In this document: piece after piece, positions 1 to 11,174 of the stretch
How positions within the stretch are numbered: the first letter of the stretch is position 1
Layout: each line of letters opens with the position of its first letter
DNA from: Acholoe squamosa
Lineage: Eukaryota > Annelida > Polychaeta > Phyllodocida > Polynoidae
DNA: 64,000 nt
Direction of reading: 5' to 3'
NCBI GenBank assembly: GCA_949317995.1
Contig: OX439050.1
Coordinates: 18,554,061-18,618,060, forward strand
Translations under genes and position numbers: made by a program
Notes under the pieces: generated by a model
The model's input: the letters and a program-made list of their open reading frames with translations, nothing else
Database searches by the model: none
What the model was told of the DNA's origin: nothing

Positions 1-690
1 ACAATACATATAATATATCTACAGATGTGTACGTACCATGTATGATACATATAATATATCTACAGGTGTGTAGGTGTCATGTATGATACATATAATATAT
101 CTACAGGTGTGTAGGTATCATGTATGATACATAGATTATATCTACAGGTGTGTAGGTGTTATCTATGATACATATAGTATATCTACAGGTGTGTAGGTGT
201 TATGTACGGTACATATAGTATATCTACAGGTGTGTAGGTGCCATGTATGATACATACAGTATAACTACATGTGTGTAGGTGTCATGTATGATACATATAA
301 TATCTCTACAGATGTGTAGGTTTCATGTACGATACATATAATATATCTACAGATGTGAAGGTGTCATGTGTGACACATGTAGTATATCTACAGGTGTGTA
401 GGTATCATGTGTGATACATGTAGTATATCTACAGGTGTGTAGGTGTCATGTATGATACATATAATATATCTACAGATGTGTAGGTGTCATGTACGATACA
501 TATAATATATCTACAGATGTGTAGGTGTCATGTACGATACATATAATATATCTACAGATGTGTAGGTGTCATATATGGTACATAGATTATATCTACAGGT
601 GTGTAGGTGTCATGTATGATACATGTAGTATATCTGCAGGTGTGTAGGTGTCATATAGGATACATATAATATATCTACAGGTATGAATGT
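1..690. repeat. 41-bp tandem minisatellite, about 17 copies
   Basis: A head-to-tail array has a 41-bp unit containing the phrases ATATCTACAGGTGTGTAGG and TCATGTATGATACAT. Copies differ by scattered substitutions such as GTGTCATGT/GTATCATGT and TGTAGTATATC/ATAATATATC. The array runs from the left edge, so its true length is unknown. There are no unique spacers between units, so this is satellite DNA and not a CRISPR array. Confidence 0.93.
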
Positions 691-905
691 GTCATGTAAG
701 GGTTATCCTACTGGTCGGTGTGATACAGAGGTTCTTGGTTTCACCTCAACTGGATTATCAAGTACAATCATAGTGAGAGAAAAAACATCCCCAGTAAATT
801 CTGACTGTAAAGTGTGGGACTGATTATCATAGACTGGATTGTATTGACCTGACTGTACCAGTACATGCCATTTTGTGATCCATGATACTAATAGATTATT
901 ATATA

Positions 906-1075
906 ATGGCTGCTGTAGAAAGCCTCAGGCCAAAACGTTCTAAAACATTTTACAATTATGGGAACTCCATTTTATTACACATTAAAACAATATGGCCATT
1001 GAAGAAAGCCTCATGCCAAAATGTTCTACAATGATGGGAACTCCTCTTCATTACACATTAATATGCTATGGCATG
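906..1075. repeat. Diverged two-copy tandem repeat, about 85 bp
   Basis: Two adjacent copies share AGAAAGCCTCA, GCCAAAA(C/T)GTTCTA, ATGGGAACTCC and TTACACATTAA in the same order. The flanking sequence (691-905 and 1076-1530) is AT-rich and I see no gene in it. Confidence 0.6.
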
Positions 1076-1529
1076 CAGCTTCTTTAGGAATTCTCCTTAT
1101 ATCAAACTCAGCACAGAGGAGCCAAAACCTACTAAAACATATTCAAAAGAAATTAGCAATTAGTTATATAATTAGCTCAAAACATGAAAAATTGGGTTAT
1201 TTTGAGTTTTCTCACAATATTTCAAGTATTATTCCATCTAATGAAGACCTCATTGACAAACCTGATCAAAGGCATCACCACATTACCTGGCCATGAATAT
1301 GACATGATTTTTCATTTTTGAAATAATTAGCCAATTACCCTATTTCAAGACTAATTAATGAGTGCATGTACATGATTGATAGAGATTATTTTTTGATAAC
1401 ATAAAGAGAAAATAGGTTACATCATAGATATAAAAGTGTTTTGTTCTTAAGTTATCCCCTTTGACAGGTATACTATGTTAAAATCCAATAAATAAGCAAA
1501 ATACCTGGCATTTGGGGCTCCCTAGCCTC

Positions 1530-1715
1530 CAGATTACTGGCATTTTGAGGGGCCCTTTTTACTACCCACATCAATATGATTTGGAGGGCCACTGACAGAA
1601 AGTACTGGTATTTTGGAGGCCCATTTTTACTACCCACATCAATACGTTTTGGAGGCCCACTGACATAAAGTACTGGTAATTCTGAGGCCCACTTTTACTA
1701 CCCACATCAGTACGC
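1530..1715. repeat. Three-copy tandem repeat, period about 70 bp
   Basis: The block ACTGG(C/T)ATTTTGAGG, then TTTTTACTACCCACATCA, then TTTGGAGG recurs three times with small differences. It has no coding character. Sequence from 1716 to 1997 holds nothing I can name. Confidence 0.7.
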
Positions 1716-1997
1716 CATGATTGTGCTAAGGATGTATAAAAAATGTATTCATAACTTAGAAATGTTTACCAACCTGACTGGTTGTAATGTTTTACTATTT
1801 AGTTTTTTATTTAATTCAGCATTTTATAGCCTTAAAAATTGGCAGTCAAGCTGTAATTTCCGCCATCTTGGATCATGATTCAAAGAAATCAGCGTTCATC
1901 CCGATTTCATTTATCAAGTAAACTGTTCATCGATTGTTACGGAGCCCTAGAGGTGACATGATCATCTTTTTTTTAACTATGCAGCACTTTTTCTAAT

Positions 1998-2170
1998 GTT
2001 TGTTTTCCTGACTTAACAATTATCCTGAGAAGTTTGTTAACTCAGGATTTTGTTTTCCTGGCTTAACAACTATCCTGAGATATTTGTTAACTTAGGATAT
2101 TATTTTCTTGACTTAACAATTATCCTGAGATATTTGTTAAATCCGGATTTTGTTTTCCTGACTTAACAAG
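1998..2170. repeat. 50-bp tandem repeat, about 3.5 copies
   Basis: The phrase TGTTTTCCTGACTTAACAA starts at 2001, 2051, 2101 (as TATTTTCTTG) and 2151, an exact 50-bp spacing. Between these are TATCCTGAGA and TTTGTTAA(C/A)T. The array abuts the purine-rich minisatellite that follows. Confidence 0.85.
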
Positions 2171-2545
2171 AGGTAGACAGGGGACTTCAGATAGGGGACT
2201 GCAGGTAGACAGGGTGCAGGAGGTAGACAGGAGACTGGAGGTAGACAATGACAGGAAGTAGACAGGAGGATGGAGGTAGACAGGGGGATGGAGGTAGACA
2301 GGGGAACTGGATATGGACAGTGGAGTGGAAAGAGACAGGGGAGGAAGGCAGCAGACATGAGGAAGGCAGAGGAATGAAAGTAGACAGTGACTTGAGGAAG
2401 ATACGGTGAAGGAAGACAGGGGAGACAAGGGAGGGAGGTAGACACTAAGACAGGCAACTGGAAGAAGATAGCATAGTGGAGGATTACAGGGGACTGGAGG
2501 TAGACAGGGGACTGGAGATAGACAGGGGACTGCAGGTACAATAAT
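2165..2545. repeat. Purine-rich minisatellite based on AGGTAGACAGGGGACTGG
   Basis: An irregular array of roughly 12-19-bp units is built on GGTAGACAGG and GACTGGAG. On the minus strand it gives two long overlapping open frames rich in Pro, Leu, Ser and Cys. These are a by-product of the repeat and not a gene. Confidence 0.85.
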
Positions 2546-4350
2546 CGACTCTGGTTTCCACCAGTTATGTTTCACCTCAATCCCATCTCCACTCACAGTT
2601 TAATTATGTATTTGGGGAATATTCTCAAGCTAGCGTCAAGTAGTAGAGCTTGTGTTTAAATCCCATAGCCCATTTGGAAAGAAAAAACAATTGGGTACTT
2701 CATCTCCAAGGGTTTTTATTGAATAGGTATATATGCCAATCCAAGGTCGAATACAATTCAGACTCCAGCATCGATTTCACGTTTCAATTTAGAATTCCTA
2801 AACACACGCCTTAAACAGGAAGAATTTTAATAAGTTAGATCCAATTAATTTTCAAAGTCAATGGTGTCAATAAAGATCTATAAACCTCAAATAATAATGC
2901 CACCACATTTCATCAATAACATCATATACCCAATCTCGGGCATGAGTAATTTCTATCGTTGTTGAATGTACTCAATTCCACACAATTACAAACCTTTACA
3001 AATTTTCATCCTCATTAAAGTTCCAATGTGAGGGTATTTCCAAAGCACAAATTCACAAAAATATCGCCGAACTTCAAAGCATAATCATAAATGGCTATCC
3101 AATACACAATCACAAACTGTGGGTGCCTTTGAATTCCATTATGGCATAACTCCAAGTTAAATCAATATGAATTCCATTATGGCATAACTCCAAGTTAAAT
3201 CAATAATCACAAATCACAATACACAATCACAAACTGTTGGTGTCTTCAAATTCCATCATGGCATAACTCCAAGGTAAATCAATAACTCCATAGTGAGATG
3301 TTCAAGTGAGCATTGAGAATATAGTAAAGGGTAGTGAGACCAAATGAAAGCTAACCAAATCTAAGTCCTTCTGATGTGTGGTTCCTCTATGTAATTAGCA
3401 GATCCCCTAGAGTGTTTGTCTAGATCTCCAATTGAATGAAGTTAAGACCTCAGAAAGCACTCTAGACAGTGACCAAAGCTCCAGTAAATACTATTCAGAA
3501 TTTCAATCGATTCCTACTTGTGGACTGCCGAATACAAATCTCTTCCCCTATAATTCCAGGGCAGACCGTGAATCCCTTACTCCTGAGCACAGCCTGCACC
3601 CAACCCCTTCAGTTCCAGCCTTATATACTCCCAGACTGCCGGTGGTTCTGGTCTTTTGCCATCCGACACCCTTTGGACTTTAAGCCTGGTGGTGCTCTAA
3701 CAGATCATTTATAGAGGACACACCCATCCACTCATAAGGACATAATCTCCACTGCTGTCACCGGGACCCCCAGGACCTACATGGGCAAAGTCCAAAACAA
3801 TGACTCAGCCTTCACAAACACTCCTGGCATTCTATAGGGCAATAACACGCCGCGCCCACTCTAGACTTCATGTGACTAAGGACTTATAGTAACATTCTTT
3901 AACTGTTCCCAGTGACATATCACATTCAAAAGTTTTCTTTCTTTGTATCATACTTTATAGTAAAACATTCATGTATCCTACGGGAATATACCTGCAGACA
4001 CTTAGCATGAAGGAACCCCGCGTCTTTATATCATTTCCAGAATTACTATTGTAACTCCCTAAACAATAGCGATCGACTTGTCGCTCCTTTCAATTCCCTA
4101 TAACTCACAAGGCCCCCGCAATTACAATCAAGGTCCTCTTTCGGACCTGGTTGTAGCGTCCTCCAGTTTCGACCACTTCCATATACACACTCGCTCTCTT
4201 TCTTACACAGCTGTTTTTCCAATACCCGGGTTCCTTCACCTAACTTGTCTTCCCCTTTTTTTTCTTTTTTTTTGAAACAGAATGCGATATACAGTACTAC
4301 TATGTTATTTTTCACTTGGTCTTCACTTTTACACATATGTTATTTTTATG
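2546..4350. other. Intergenic stretch with one short repeat
   Basis: No exon is supported here. A 37-38-bp unit with ATTCCATTATGGCATAACTCC is repeated back-to-back at about 3131 and 3169, with a diverged third copy near 3247. A TATATA-like motif (about 3622) and, about 900 bp to its left, a reverse-strand AATAAA (about 2718) could be remains of an LTR on the minus strand. I found no matching second LTR or primer-binding site. Confidence 0.5.
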
Positions 4351-4352
4351 AA

Positions 4353-4408
<56 letters not shown>
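4351..4408. repeat. (TA)n microsatellite
   Basis: A nearly pure dinucleotide TA tract, bounded by ATATATG on both sides. It produces mirrored Ile/Tyr open frames on both strands that are not coding. Confidence 0.97.
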
Positions 4409-4410
<2 letters not shown>

Positions 4411-5817
4411 TGCATGCACACATTATCATGATCACACACCTTACCCAAATACAATCATAACACCTGTATTTTAAAAATACCTCACACCTTTGGTGTATAT
4501 ACATGCACCCTGATATCTTCTGCTCACAGTATTTGGTATACATATTACAATACTCATACACATAGTTTTATAACATAATCATGTAATATTCATATATGTA
4601 TAGGTTTGTTCATACAGAAAGATCTCATAATAATATCGGGTCTATTGCCACTAATCCTTTTTTTTACTTTTTTGTTTAGTATATAAAATAGAAATGCGCA
4701 CTAAAAGTTCTTAAGAATTTTTTTTTTTTTTTTTACAACTTTCAATTCCACCACCAGTACTCCTTATTGTTCTTATTGTCTTTCTTTCGGGTCACTTGTT
4801 GTCGCTATTGTCTTTCTTTTGGTTCGCTATTGTCTTTCTTTTGGGTGACAGACTATTTCAGAACACCCTACTATATGTTCACGACCAATGACGACATCAC
4901 GACCGCTGGTGACAACATATGCCATTGTTCTGGTTTCATGTTGCGATTTCATGGGATGGTTCTGGGTCCATACTAGACAGTCATGTGAAAATATTGAGAA
5001 AGAACCATGGACACTGATGGATGTGAGTTCATTTTCGTAAATGACATCCACTAGGTATAACACACTTCGCACTACACCGAGCAGAGTTGGTCACCGATAG
5101 ATCTTGTTGTAACTTGGTGGATCGGTAGACAGTCTTTATAATTCTGCATCATTCGCCACAGCAGTCTTTATAATTCTGCATAATTCGCCACAGGAGACAT
5201 CAGAGCCATTGAAACAGATGAAGACAAGGCAACAAGGCAGGTGGACGATTTCCCCGAGCCTTAGCGATCACTCAGGTTTTCATCACAATGTTTATATGCT
5301 GCCTTTTTGAGCCCTCATTCATTACTTACAAGTTCATCTGAGGCACTTCATAGCGTATGGTCGCTTATCTGAGGCACTTCGTAGCGTATGGTCGCTCAGT
5401 CATTCGATCACTCATACATATGGTAGCTCGTATCACTCACTGCTTGCTCAGTCAGAAGCTCATCGCTCACTGCTTGCTCAGTCAGTAGGCTGATCACTTG
5501 TTTGGTCGGATGCTACTGAACTCCATATGTTCGGTCAATAGCATCTAGTCCTAAATGGATAAGGATCAGACAGTATTTATTCATCAGGGTGATTTATAAT
5601 CATACCCCAATGTTGTTTGACGATCAGCATTCATCGGCCCCATCGTTACTTGACGATCAGCATTCACCGGTCCCCTCATACAGGTTCCCTCGTGGTTCAG
5701 CTCACACAGAGTCTAGTAGTTACTGCAGCGCTCGATCGTTACACGTAATCCAGTAAAAAGGATCAGAGCGCCTCAACTTGACTCTTAATAAGTCCCAATG
5801 GTTCATATTCAGCAGTC
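4409..5817. other. Intergenic stretch with short duplications
   Basis: I see no gene. Small direct duplications include GCTATTGTCTTTCTTTTGG near 4808-4845, TCTTTATAATTCTGCAT near 5133 and 5165, CACTTC(A/G)TAGCGTATGGTCGCT near 5344 and 5376, and TCACTGCTTGCTCAGTCAG near 5436 and 5468. They suggest replication slippage in simple sequence. Confidence 0.55.
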
Positions 5818-6083
5818 CTAGTGGCTCGATGCTTGGGAAGGCACAACTCCCCCTGGATAGCACCATAGCCTAGACCATACATCTTTAGTGACCTGATGCT
5901 TGGGAAGGTGCAACTCCCCCTGGGTAGCAACATAGTTCAGACTATACATCCTGGTGGTCTGATGCTCAGAAAGGCACCACTTCCCCGGGATAGTATTATA
6001 GTTCAGATTATACATCCTGGTGGCCTGATGCTCGGGAAGGCACAACTCCCCCGGGATAGCATCATAGTTCAGATCATACATAT
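5818..6083. repeat. 66-bp tandem repeat, four copies
   Basis: GATGCT(T/C)GGGAAGG recurs at 5829, 5895, 5961 and 6027. Each copy continues with CAACTCCCCC(T/G)GG and ATAGTTCAGA(T/C)(T/C)ATACATC. Because 66 is divisible by three, frames on both strands stay open through the array. There is no other evidence of coding. Confidence 0.92.
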
Positions 6084-8437
6084 GGCCAACAGTTCTGTTG
6101 ATCTTGAACTTTCAGTGAGTTGGTATGTATTATAATCTCAAAAGACACAGTTCTTATAAAAATTGCACTGAAAAAGTTATTGGGTTCGTTGATGATCATC
6201 TCTTTCTTATAGAATAGAGATTAATTTCAAAATAGTAACTATTTCACTGTAGCTTTAACTCCACACAGTCCAGTAGTGTCACTGAATATTGTTCATATAC
6301 ATATTTTACTGAGTCCATAATTCCTCTATGCTTTTAAGCACAGAGTCTGTCAATTCTTTTTTAAAATGATGGAATTCTCTAATAATATATTTTTGTTGTT
6401 GACTTTTGAAAAAAGCCATGACAATTAGTTAACACACATTTGTCTGTTCCAAACATATAATCAAACACTGACACATGCAATGGGCAACGAATGAGATCTT
6501 AACACAAGCGCGCTTTGAAATTCATACACACATACACATTTTTCTTTTTTTTTAACACAAATACGAATATACTCATGCTCTTATACTTTGTTATTATACA
6601 CTTAGATACTTATACATTGTTGCTTCACTGCAGTTTTCAATGAAACACCAGCAAATTTCTACCAAATACCTATCTCGCCGGAGGAGATACCTGGCGGTTT
6701 TACACTTAACGTAAGCACCTATGAAATCAGTTCCAGTTTACTCGCCATAAATATTGGTATACCTACACTTATACTGAGACTCTTATTCCCTCTGTAATAC
6801 CGACAAAGGTCTCAATGATTTTCCTGGTGGAAAGTTATGTAACATTTCCCCAAGATTTTGGGATCACCTCAAAGATTTAAGAAAAACAAGAAAGTGAACA
6901 CATGCGTATGAAAGAAAGTATATAATCCCCAGAAATACTGAAGACACTGCTAATCATTGGTAAAAGAAATGATGTCTTTCTTATTGATTTTATGGGAAAA
7001 TGTCATAAGACTACTGGAGACCTTTTAAAAACATGCGGTAACTGCCAGCTAAGTCCCATTCTTCGGGAGTTTATCCCCTCTGCATAGGTCTATTTGTCTC
7101 CTCTCCATATCATGACACTCTTACACCAAAATCTGCACCTTTACACAAGAAACCTGGCATGATATTATAAAATGATAGAGAAAAAGAACAAGGTTTACAT
7201 AAAAGAACGCATGCTTGCGAGTTTGACCATCTCCAATAGTGAGCACTACTCAAAGTATGGGAAAAAGAAAATACTGATATGCTATGAAAAGTTGACACAC
7301 ATATTGCTAAGAGTTGAAGAGTTTAGTATGCTACAAAGAGTTAAGGGTTGAAGAGTAATACAGTTTGAAGAGTAATACAGTTGAAGAGTCTTACAATCAC
7401 ATGTTCCGCTGGCACATGGTATATACCACATCCATGACTTCAGCTACCAGCTTTCCTCAAGGTCTCCCTACAAGCTTGGTGCTCATTGGTCATTCCGACC
7501 CCCATGATCATAGGTTTTATTTTACACTTGCAAAGGAACTTGCAATTTACATGAAGATTATTCTCGATTACTTAAATTCTTGCTTACTGATTTTAAATCA
7601 GAAAGACCCATAATACTGCACAAGAATCAAGGTTTTAGCAATTAGATTACTACAAGGACTCAAGGAAGAGGTTTACTCATACCACAGATCTGACAAACAT
7701 TTTCCATCTATTTTGAAAAGAAATGTTCACATGTTACTGATCTTAATACACCAAGAATTTTCACATCAAATGATGCTGTACCTCGCTATACTGTATCACA
7801 AATTATTCTCAGTAAAAAGGGATAAGAATTTGTGAAAACAGAAATTGGAAATTGTGTTAAGTGTACTGATAAGGTTTCTACAGTTATTTCTAAGCATAGT
7901 ACCTTGAGAGGGATTGAAGACAGAGATATGACTGCATCCTGCTGCAGACAGGAGTTTGTCAACTCTTTTTGGGACGGCTTTATCCACGTTCTTATGGATG
8001 AGGCTGGAGTTCATTGGTAAGATACAGAAATAGCATGTCCGCACATTCTGAGAACCTTAGTGTTTGGGTAAGACAAAAGAAAACATGGTAGATATACCTT
8101 CCTAGCATTCAAACATAGATCAGAGCAGGAATAGCTCAGCTTCAATTATGCTGATTTCTTACCACAAACGCACCAGCTCTTTGTATGAATAAGTCAGTCA
8201 GGTGGTCTGCTTGGCAGGCAAGCAAATCTCTGACACTTATCTTGGCGTCCGATACACCTGACAACCACGTATTCCATTATGAGCAGCAAGTCGGCAGCTT
8301 TTAAACTCACTGCACAGGTAAGTGTTCGATGGATCATATAACACTCGGAAAGAAAACAGGTAGAACTGGTACAGTATTGCCGTTGACTACAATCCAGTCC
8401 AATCCATCAGTCATCCTCCCCACTAGAGAATAGGTTT
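6084..8437. other. AT-rich intergenic stretch, no gene seen
   Basis: Open frames here are short and have no recognisable domain or splice context. Short repeats of GAAGAGTAATACAGTT occur near 7350-7385. Nothing else stands out. Confidence 0.5.
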
Positions 8438-8748
8438 GAAGATCATAAGGATTGTGTGAGTGAAGATTATGGATGCTGTATGGTTGCAGATCACGGAGTC
8501 TATATGACTGCAGATCATAAAGACTGTACAGTTGAAGATCTTAAAGACTGTAGGTCGGAAGGTCACAGAGATCATACACTCGGAGGTCATAAAAATCCTA
8601 CACCCGGAAGTCACAGAGATTGTACACTTGAATATCATAGAGATTGTGCATTTGGTGCACTAAGATAATGCATTTGAAAGTCATAGAGATTATATATTTG
8701 AAGTTTATGGAAATTGTTCATTTGGAGGTCTCGAAGACCAGAGACCGT
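8438..8748. repeat. 24-bp tandem repeat, 13 copies
   Basis: Units such as GAAGATCATAAGGATTGTGT and GAAGTCACAGAGATTGTACA follow one another at 24-bp spacing, with one 22-bp unit near 8650. The period is divisible by three, so open frames occur on both strands (Asp/Cys/His-rich on plus, Ile/Phe/Cys-rich on minus). I read it as a minisatellite, although a repetitive coding exon cannot be fully excluded. Confidence 0.9.
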
Positions 8749-9591
8749 GATGGCAGTATTTACAGAATTCATGGCCATCGAACTCCACAATATTCTTGAT
8801 GAAAAAGATTCTAATGACGAGAAGAATCGCGACTTCAATGCCGCCCCGTCACCAGGAGGTCCTGTTCAATTGTTCAGTTTGTCTCTCTGGTTTCCACCCA
8901 GTGATTACATCCCCTCTCTCATGTCACTTGACCAAACTTTACAAAAGAACTTCAGACTACTTTCTTAGACTCTTCATTAAATAGTGACAGCTCTGGACGT
9001 TACTCAATATTTCAAATTAAAACATTTTGGGTGCATTATTTTTCACGCCATCCAAATACTCCAATACATATGTATATACTCTCTTCAACTCCCTTCCATA
9101 TCCACAATACCAACATCCATATTAAACATCTTGTTTTTATAAAACAGTGCAGACCTTGTCCACTTAGTGTCAAGTTAGAATAAAAGATTTTCACAAATAC
9201 ACTTTACCCACAAGAATGTCATATAAGAGGAGAATCACACTTGAGCATTTTACATGTCCTAAACACACTCATGACAATTATAACCTCTCAACTTTACACA
9301 GATAAGTTTGATAAGCACAGATTAGCACCAATTCACTGGCTCGTTTTTTCTCTTTTCCCCTTAAATCAGAGAAATGAAGAACATTCCTTTTGTTAAAGGA
9401 ATATAATTATTACTTAACTATTTGTATTTGAAAAAGTATATTACTTGTGTAGACAAACTGTTAGTGTAGTGGAGAAGAATTCTACAAAAGTCTAGAGATC
9501 ATGCAGAAAAGAATTCGGGAGTACTCCATCATGCTTTGGAAGTGGAGATGCGCGCCATGAAAGTCAATGTTTCAATCATAAGGGTTAGGAA
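8749..9591. other. Intergenic stretch, nothing recognised
   Basis: AT-rich sequence without a convincing exon, tRNA-like box or terminal inverted repeat. Confidence 0.45.
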
Positions 9592-10038
9592 CTAATGTCT
9601 CGGCATAAAGATACTATTCTCTATCCTTAACCTTCGCTTACTTTGTTCCTGATGGACTCGAATAGCCATTCGGCAACGCTTACACATTCGACATTTTCGT
9701 GTTGCATGGGCCTGAGGTTGGCACATAAAACACCATGGGCTAATTTCTCCAAGCATATGCAAATTTCCTACCACATACTTTTGATAATACGCATGGCTTA
9801 TACTATAGGAAACAGGGTTATGTACCCAAATTCTACATAGAAGTGTGTACATGTAAGAACCTTTTCCAGTCTGATGAACAGACTCCCTAAATTTATCTTT
9901 ATCTGGTTTACTAACCAAATTACTAACAGTAAATATCTGAAATTGATTATATGAAATTAAATGTATTATGGGGAGCCCGGTATCTAAACGCGATTCAATT
10001 GTAGTAATTCTATTTCTTTCTTTTGTTTGTTTAATCAA
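9592..10038 (-). CDS. Uncharacterised open frame with clustered cysteines, doubtful
   Basis: A 148-codon minus-strand frame begins without an ATG, because an in-frame stop lies just upstream, so if real it would be an internal exon or a fragment. Near its C-terminus it has a C-x2-C-x9-C-x2-C-x2-C cluster followed by a basic stretch (QSKRRLR), which could bind zinc or nucleic acid. I do not recognise a family, and no clear splice sites bound it. It ends about 400 bp from the start of the LINE on the opposite strand and could be chance or a relic of another element. Confidence 0.18.
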   Translation of the reverse strand: MIKQTKERNRITTIESRLDTGLPIIHLISYNQFQIFTVSNLVSKPDKDKFRESVHQTGKGSYMYTLLCRIWVHNPVSYSISHAYYQKYVVGNLHMLGEISPWCFMCQPQAHATRKCRMCKRCRMAIRVHQEQSKRRLRIENSIFMPRH

Positions 10039-10431
10039 TCTTCAGTAACCATCAGGAGTGAAACCTGCTAATTACTGTATCTAAGTAATTGTACTGTGTA
10101 TTTTTGTTGTTCTCTACTTTTTTGTTGCATTGCTAATGCCAACTTTTTCTGACTCAGTAATGACCTAGTTATAAGTCTTTTGCGTTAGCCCACTAATTTT
10201 GAATGGCGGGTATTTCAAAATAGAGGAACTAATAGTACTGTCGAAAGTCACATATAGTCCCTCTTGACCCTTGACCCTATAATTGGATAGCGTCCTGTGT
10301 CAATTCTTTTTCTACAATGTATTTCTTTGTCAAAGTGTGTTGCTGTCATGGGTCTATAATTACGGTGCTGATTGGGGGGATGAACAGAGTCAGACTCAAG
10401 GTGATTAGGAGAATGGTAGCTTGATTGTTAA

Positions 10432-11150
10432 ATGGCCAAGGTTTCATTTAATAATGTTCAAGCTCAAAAGGGCCTGAGGATAGTTGTCATGAATGTACAA
10501 AGTCTTAATGATAAGGCCCTTAGCCTAAGTTATTTAGGCTTACAGTTAGATTACATTGGTGTGACCGAGACCTGGTTAAATAAACATGACCAAAATCACA
10601 ATGTAGCCTTGCATAATATGACGCTATACAGGAAGGATAGGAATGTGGCCCGTAGGAAGAGTGGTGGTGTTGGGTGCTATGTTCATAACAGATATGTTGA
10701 TTACACAATAGGTCTTGATAAATTAACCATGACTCATAAGGATATTGAATGCCTGGGGTTATTGACAAAATTCCCAAACCAGATGCAGCGCGTGATAATC
10801 ACGGTATAACGCCCACCTGGTGGTAATGTTGGTAATTGTTATAAGAAATTACTTGAAATGACTAAACTACCTGAGTTAAAGAATAAGGAACTATGGATCA
10901 TCAGCGATCTGAATCTAAATACTTCTATTCGTACCAGTGGTAAATATAAGAAAATGAAATCATTCTTGCGCAGGAGTAGGCTGCACTACCAACAAAGTCA
11001 ACTTATTATCACCCAAGGGGCAAATCCACTCTAGATCACATATATTGTAATTCACCACATGTTGCTGCCTATGGACTGGTTAATCACAGGATTGCTGATC
11101 ATTTCCCTCTATATGCTATCAAAAAACAGAAAAAGGTACAGAATATTAAT
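10432..11150 (+). pseudogene. LINE endonuclease domain (EEP family), broken
   Basis: The first 126 codons give an endonuclease start with MNVQSL, IGVTETW and a GGVGCYV segment typical of LINE endonucleases. A TAA at 10807 stops it just before the conserved RPPGG stretch. The rest is visible downstream in shifted frames: a WIISDLN segment matching the usual GD(F/L)N motif near 10890, and STLDHIY followed by ADHFPLY near 11025-11115, which match the catalytic Asp-His pair of the family. The domain nicks target DNA for target-primed reverse transcription. At least one stop and two frame changes make this copy non-functional. Confidence 0.8.
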
Positions 11151-11174
11151 AGATATAAAAAAATTGTTGGTAGG

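Noticed and set aside
1-690. CRISPR-like array
   Set aside because: Units are directly adjacent 41-bp repeats with no unique spacers, in a eukaryotic genome.
2120-2596. Two long overlapping minus-strand open frames rich in Pro, Leu and Cys
   Set aside because: They lie wholly in a purine-rich minisatellite, and both frames read the same repeat.
3432-3714. Small plus-strand frames near 3.5 kb as a gene
   Set aside because: Two overlapping frames of similar length, no domain, no clear splice sites or start context.
2690-4050. Minus-strand LTR suggested by TATATA-like and AATAAA motifs
   Set aside because: No partner LTR, no polypurine tract and no convincing primer-binding site were found; AT-rich DNA gives such motifs by chance.
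4245-4561. Ile/Tyr-rich frames on both strands
   Set aside because: They are translation of a (TA)n microsatellite.
5818-6135. Open frames on both strands with repeated LPEHQ- or GKAQLP-like phrases
   Set aside because: They are by-products of a 66-bp tandem repeat whose period is divisible by three, with no splice or family evidence.
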